This document shows positions 6,046 through 9,150 of a stretch of 9,150 nucleotides of DNA, piece after piece. The position numbers and the translations under genes were made by a program. The stretch comes from Gammaproteobacteria bacterium (GTDB lineage: Bacteria > Pseudomonadota > Gammaproteobacteria > Pseudomonadales > UBA3067). Position 1 is the stretch's first letter, and every line of letters begins with the position of its first letter. The notes under the pieces were generated by a model. It worked only from the letters and a program-made list of their open reading frames with translations, made no database searches and was not told the DNA's origin. The stretch lies in contig NVVB01000071.1 of the NCBI GenBank assembly GCA_002402085.1, positions 15,170-24,319 of the forward strand, given 5' to 3'.

Positions 6046-7116
6046 GTGCCCACTCAACCCGAACCTAATTTAAGTAGCCACTTTGGCTCAACACGAGGAA
6101 TTTTTTCTTTTTTGAACGCAATATATGAACCCTGCCAGTTCACCTTAAAGCCCAACGACACCCGCAGATTGGCCGATTTATGTGGCCCATGCGATGAGCA
6201 CCTTGAGCAAGTCAAAAAGAACTTTGGCGTGCAGATTCGACACCGAGGCAATCAGTTTGAGCTCGAGGGAGAACAAGAAGCATGCCTAGCCGCTAAAGGC
6301 GTATTGATCGCGCTTTATGAATCAACCCGGGACCAACAAACCATCAGCCCCGAACAGATTCACCTGCACCTGCAAGAAATCAATCAACAACAGCACCGCT
6401 GCCCTCCAGTCGCCTCACAATCCACTGATATTATGGATGAAGTCGAGCCCATTAAGACTCGTATAGGCTTAATTCGCGCGCGCGGGAAAAACCAAAAACA
6501 ATACCTACATTCCATCAATAATAACGACATCAATTTTGGTATCGGTCCAGCCGGCACAGGCAAGACGTACCTGGCGGTGGCTTGTGCGGTCAGTGCTCTT
6601 GATAACGATGAAGTAAGGCGAATTATTCTAGTCAGGCCAGCCGTGGAAGCCGGAGAAAAACTAGGGTTTTTACCTGGCGATCTCTCTGAAAAGATCAATC
6701 CTTACCTAAGACCTTTATATGACGCACTGTATGAAATGCTAGGCTTTGAACGCGTCAGTAAATTAATTGACCGCCAAGTAATCGAAGTCGCGCCGCTCGC
6801 CTACATGCGAGGACGCACACTCAACAATGCCTTTATTATTTTGGATGAAAGCCAAAACACCACCAAAGAACAAATGAAAATGTTTCTCACCCGAATAGGC
6901 TTTAGCTCCAAAGCGGTCATTACCGGCGACATTACTCAGGTTGATTTGGCCAAAGGGGTGCCTTCAGGCTTAAAACATGCGATTGAGGTCCTTGATGGGG
7001 TTAATGGAATTGGATTCACTCACTTCCAACCCAAAGACGTCGTGCGACACACCCTCGTACAAAAAATTATCGAGGCATACGACAGGCATCAGTCTCCTGA
7101 CCAAAAACAGTTATGA
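6046..7116 (+). CDS. ybeZ: PhoH-family ATPase (YbeZ-like)
   Basis: A 356-residue cytoplasmic P-loop ATPase of the PhoH/YbeZ family, thought to work with YbeY in ribosomal RNA maturation and RNA quality control. Walker A is GPAGTGKT (167-174) and Walker B FIILDESQ (263-270). The conserved RPAVEAGEKLGFLPGDL and LAYMRGRTLN blocks follow the E. coli protein closely, and an N-terminal KH-like region covers about 31-110. The start is assigned to GTG at 6046. The only earlier possible starts in frame, back to a stop at 6025-6027, are ATC and ATT, and no Met occurs in frame until residue 130, within the protein. No Shine-Dalgarno sequence precedes it. The first 25 or so residues extend beyond the E. 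coli N-terminus. It begins the ybeZ-ybeY-corC-lnt operon; ybeY starts 121 nt after its stop. Family assignment is very secure; the exact start is not. Confidence 0.95.
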   Translation: MPTQPEPNLSSHFGSTRGIFSFLNAIYEPCQFTLKPNDTRRLADLCGPCDEHLEQVKKNFGVQIRHRGNQFELEGEQEACLAAKGVLIALYESTRDQQTISPEQIHLHLQEINQQQHRCPPVASQSTDIMDEVEPIKTRIGLIRARGKNQKQYLHSINNNDINFGIGPAGTGKTYLAVACAVSALDNDEVRRIILVRPAVEAGEKLGFLPGDLSEKINPYLRPLYDALYEMLGFERVSKLIDRQVIEVAPLAYMRGRTLNNAFIILDESQNTTKEQMKMFLTRIGFSSKAVITGDITQVDLAKGVPSGLKHAIEVLDGVNGIGFTHFQPKDVVRHTLVQKIIEAYDRHQSPDQKQL

Positions 7117-7183
7117 CGACTCAACAAAACAATGCAATGTTACCCCCCACCTTAAAATTGTTTACTCTTCCCCGAAAGAAATG

Positions 7184-7204
7184 ATCAACGGAGCTTTGAT
7201 TTTT
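7184..7204 (+). terminator. Weak hairpin plus T-run between phoH and ybeY
   Basis: ATCAA and TTGAT form a 5-bp, mostly A-T stem (6 with an outer G-U) around a 7-nt loop, followed by TTTT. It resembles an intrinsic terminator, but the stem is too weak to expect strong termination. At most it might attenuate transcription into ybeY. Confidence 0.2.
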
Positions 7205-7237
7205 GAACACAACACCCATGGCAGGTCAGTCTAACTA

Positions 7238-7735
7238 ATGGACTCTGCCCCGAATACTGATATAGTCGTAGATATTCAGACCGATTTAATCGAACATTAT
7301 CACCCTAGCGCTGACGAAATAAGCACCTGGGTTGGCATAGTGTTAACGTCGACCAACAACAACCACTTCCAACATGTTGAAGTGAGCCTGAAGATCGTTG
7401 AGGAACAAGAAGGTGCCGCCCTTAATCAGCAATACCGAGGCAAACCAGGGCCCACTAACATTTTATCGTTCCCACTTGATCCGCCTAAAGAAATTCCGTT
7501 TGCACACTTGGGCGATCTAGTCGTTTGCGCACCCGTGGTGGAAGCAGAAGCAATTCAACAACAAAAATCTGCGTCCCAGCATTGGACCCATATGATTATT
7601 CACGGCATATTACACCTGCTCGGGTTTGACCATATAAATGATAAAGAAGCAGAAATAATGGAAAGCCTTGAAATCGACCTGATGCAACAACTCGGCTTAC
7701 CCAACCCTTACATTGAGACCCACACACACCCATGA
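7238..7735 (+). CDS. ybeY: Endoribonuclease YbeY (16S rRNA maturation factor)
   Basis: A 165-residue metal-dependent single-strand endoribonuclease involved in 16S rRNA 3'-end maturation and ribosome quality control in the cytoplasm. The zinc-binding H-x3-H-x5-H motif is present in HGILHLLGFDH with His122, His126 and His132. The conserved YRGKPGPTNILSFP block contains the invariant Arg67, and LGDLVVC (91-97) also matches the family. Length is typical (E. coli 155). The ATG at 7238 is the first start after an in-frame stop at 7232-7234; only a distant AGGT (7223-7226) precedes it, so initiation may be weak. It lies between its partner phoH and corC and overlaps corC by 4 nt (ATGA), suggesting translational coupling downstream. 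Confidence 0.97.
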   Translation: MDSAPNTDIVVDIQTDLIEHYHPSADEISTWVGIVLTSTNNNHFQHVEVSLKIVEEQEGAALNQQYRGKPGPTNILSFPLDPPKEIPFAHLGDLVVCAPVVEAEAIQQQKSASQHWTHMIIHGILHLLGFDHINDKEAEIMESLEIDLMQQLGLPNPYIETHTHP

Positions 7736-8589
7736 GTTCAGAGCCGTCCAACAATCAAGCCTCTAAATCTTGGTTAGAAAGAATATCAAACGCCCTTAAC
7801 GGCGGAGAGCCGCGTAATAGAACAGAGTTAATTTCAATCCTTAGGGATTCGCATACTCGGCAGTTATTAGATACCGAGGCACTCAACATTATCGAAGGTG
7901 CACTGCAAGTTTCTGACATGCAAGTGCGCGAAGTCATGATCCCTAAATCCCAAATGATCATGCTCAAAACCAACAGCGAAGCCGATGATTTAATCGCTAG
8001 AATAGTTGAATCCGGTCACTCACGATTCCCCGTCATTGACGATGACCCCGATGAAGTCATAGGCATATTACTCGCCAAAGACCTATTGCCTTTGGCCGTG
8101 TCAGGCAAGCTCCACCGAGTCAACATCAAGGACCTACTGCGCCCTGCGAAAGTAATCCCAGAGAGTAAGCACCTCAATACACTCCTTAAAGAATTTCGCG
8201 CCACTCGCAATCACATGGCAGTTGTGGCCAACGAATACGGCAGCATCTCAGGCCTGATCACGATTGAAGATGTCTTAGAACAAATTGTCGGCGAAATAGA
8301 AGACGAGCACGATATTGACGAAGGTGAGCACGCCATTAAATCGTCAGAAGGTTGCTTTATTGTTAAAGCGCGCACCCCAGTTGACGAATTTAACAGCCAC
8401 TTTAAAACCGGTTTGAGCGTCGATGATTACGACACCATTGGCGGGTTTGTGCTGGAGAAATTCGGTCGCCTGCCTAAAAGGAATGAAATGGTGGAATTTA
8501 GCAATCTACAGTTTAAAGTGCTCAATGCCGATAGCCGAAGCATCCGCTTACTACAGGTCACTCCAACCCTTGAATCCCGCGCAATCTGA
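7732..8589 (+). CDS. corC: CBS-domain protein CorC/YbeX
   Basis: A 285-residue protein of the CorC/HlyC family, linked in enterobacteria to magnesium and cobalt efflux through CorA and, more recently, to ribosome or magnesium homeostasis. Two CBS repeats are visible: the first around 66-125 (VREVMIPKSQM, SRFPV, GILLAKDLL) and the second around 130-190 (DLLRPAKVIPES, GLITIEDVLEQIVGEIEDE). A C-terminal transporter-associated CorC_HlyC domain follows at about 205-277 (DDYDTIGGFVLEKFGRLP). Like E. coli CorC it has no membrane segment, so it probably acts as a soluble or peripheral nucleotide-sensing subunit. The ATG overlaps the ybeY stop in ATGA and lacks its own Shine-Dalgarno sequence, so translation is likely coupled to ybeY. 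It is complete and of normal length. The family is certain; the exact physiological role is debated. Confidence 0.96.
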   Translation: MSSEPSNNQASKSWLERISNALNGGEPRNRTELISILRDSHTRQLLDTEALNIIEGALQVSDMQVREVMIPKSQMIMLKTNSEADDLIARIVESGHSRFPVIDDDPDEVIGILLAKDLLPLAVSGKLHRVNIKDLLRPAKVIPESKHLNTLLKEFRATRNHMAVVANEYGSISGLITIEDVLEQIVGEIEDEHDIDEGEHAIKSSEGCFIVKARTPVDEFNSHFKTGLSVDDYDTIGGFVLEKFGRLPKRNEMVEFSNLQFKVLNADSRSIRLLQVTPTLESRAI

Positions 8590-8613
8590 GCGACTTGATC
8601 AATGGACATCCCT

Positions 8614-8656
8614 CCTTCGAAAGCGTCTTCCTAGGCGCTTTCAGCTAAATCGAAGG
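8614..8656 (+). promoter_or_regulatory. Hairpin that can sequester the lnt ribosome binding site
   Basis: In the 71-nt corC-lnt gap, GAAAGCGTC (8619-8627) pairs with GGCGCTTTC (8634-8642) around a 6-nt loop, with one G-U pair. Directly outside it, CCTTC (8614-8618) pairs with GAAGG (8652-8656). GAAGG is the lnt Shine-Dalgarno sequence, 4 nt before the ATG at 8661. No T-run follows, so this is not a terminator. It looks like a translational control element such as an RNA thermometer; that role is inference. Confidence 0.5.
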
Positions 8657-8660
8657 CTCA

Positions 8661-9150
8661 ATGAAATTTCTCAGTCCAATACGCCAAAATAAAAAGCGCC
8701 TCATAGCCGCAACGCTATACGGCGCATTAATCCCCTTAAGCCTGGCCCCATTTAATCTATATCCCCTAAGCATCATCAGCTTATTAGGCCTGCTTCACTT
8801 GTGGAAAAATGCCAGCGCTGCCAGCGCTGCATTATCGGGATGGTTTTTCGGCTTAGGAATGTATGGCGCCGGAGTCTCTTGGATCTACGTCAGCATCCAC
8901 GACTTTGCATATACCCCGGTACTAATCTCCATCATCACCACGCTCGGTTTTGTGGGGGGCTTGGCACTACTGACTGCAGCACAGGGATTCCTTTACGGTC
9001 GTTTTAATCTTCACCGAGCTAGCCTTCTGACCTTCCCCGCATTGTGGGTGTTGTTCGAATGGCTACGCAGCTGGTTACTCACCGGCTTCCCCTGGCTGTA
9101 CCTTGGCTACGGCATGATAGACACCCCACTCTCAAGCTTTGCACCGGTTT
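8661..9150 (+). CDS. lnt: Apolipoprotein N-acyltransferase Lnt (5' part, cut by window end)
   Basis: The first 163 codons of Lnt, the inner-membrane enzyme that transfers an acyl chain from phospholipid to the N-terminal cysteine of diacylated lipoproteins, the last step in lipoprotein maturation. The visible part holds several hydrophobic membrane segments (about 13-47, 55-75, 85-110 and 120-135). It also has the family blocks GVSWIYVSIHDF (71-82) and EWLRSWLLTGFPWLYLGY (from about 132), which are diagnostic. The catalytic Glu-Lys-Cys residues lie in the nitrilase-like domain beyond the window. The ATG at 8661 has GAAGG 4 nt upstream, inside a hairpin. A 9-bp in-frame duplication (GCCAGCGCT twice, 8811-8828) gives an ASA-ASA stretch. 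It ends the conserved ybeZ-ybeY-corC-lnt order seen in E. coli. Truncation here is only the window edge. Confidence 0.96.
   Translation, partial: MKFLSPIRQNKKRLIAATLYGALIPLSLAPFNLYPLSIISLLGLLHLWKNASAASAALSGWFFGLGMYGAGVSWIYVSIHDFAYTPVLISIITTLGFVGGLALLTAAQGFLYGRFNLHRASLLTFPALWVLFEWLRSWLLTGFPWLYLGYGMIDTPLSSFAPV

Noticed and set aside
6977..7234. 85-codon plus-strand frame running from inside phoH into the phoH-ybeY gap
   Set aside because: Mostly an out-of-frame shadow of the 3' end of phoH; phoH itself is intact with a normal-length C-terminus, so no frameshift is needed to explain it.
8619..8642. GAAAGCG...CGCTTTC hairpin as an intrinsic terminator after corC
   Set aside because: No T-run follows and lnt continues the operon; the link with the Shine-Dalgarno sequence explains it better.
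8811..8831. 9-bp tandem repeat GCCAGCGCT in lnt as a regulatory repeat
   Set aside because: In-frame and simply coding for a short Ala/Ser stretch in a loop region of Lnt; likely slippage without special meaning.
1..9150. A defence, CRISPR or mobile-element system
   Set aside because: No nuclease, transposase, integrase, toxin-antitoxin pair or spaced direct-repeat array is visible; the genes are metabolic, signalling and conserved housekeeping.

Overview
The window looks like chromosomal DNA of a gammaproteobacterium with moderate GC content, probably free-living or marine. The main reason is its right half, where the gene order miaB - phoH-like (ybeZ) - ybeY - corC (ybeX) - lnt matches the E. 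coli order. The proteins are close to the E. coli ones by eye (for example MTKKL...CQMNEYDSS in MiaB and HGILHLLGFDH in YbeY). Genus cannot be fixed from the sequence alone, and I see no transposase, integrase, tRNA, rRNA or CRISPR array.

Left half (1-3956), everything on the minus strand. An intact zinc-dependent medium-chain alcohol dehydrogenase (69-1154) is preceded by about 450 bp of AT-rich DNA without a convincing gene; this stretch holds a perfect 13-bp tandem duplication and a palindrome. Next is an unrecognised 72-residue helical protein (1604-1822) with a full Shine-Dalgarno sequence and a near-consensus sigma70 promoter of its own. Upstream of that is a 644-residue membrane protein (2022-3956) laid out like a sensor histidine kinase (two membrane segments, HAMP-like region, PAS-like domain, kinase core). 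Its phosphoacceptor histidine appears replaced by Gln and its G2 glycine box is missing, so it looks like a pseudokinase or signalling scaffold.

A 443-bp divergent intergenic region (3957-4399) holds degenerate 12-bp tandem repeats near the sensor gene, and a TATAAT-type promoter flanked by CCAG/CTGG inverted repeats in front of miaB.

Right half (4400-9150), plus strand. MiaB modifies A37 of tRNAs that read UNN codons. The PhoH-like ATPase and the YbeY endoribonuclease act in ribosome and RNA quality control, CorC is a CBS-domain membrane-associated protein, and Lnt (cut by the window edge) completes lipoprotein acylation. miaB is separated from phoH by 281 bp with a possible weak terminator and promoter. 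phoH-ybeY-corC-lnt looks like one operon, with an ATGA overlap between ybeY and corC. A hairpin that can pair with the lnt Shine-Dalgarno sequence lies between corC and lnt, and a 10-bp inverted repeat lies in the putative phoH leader.

I see no complete new defence or mobile system. The items most worth a second look are the degenerate kinase, the adjacent small gene and the two RNA structures in the phoH-lnt operon.
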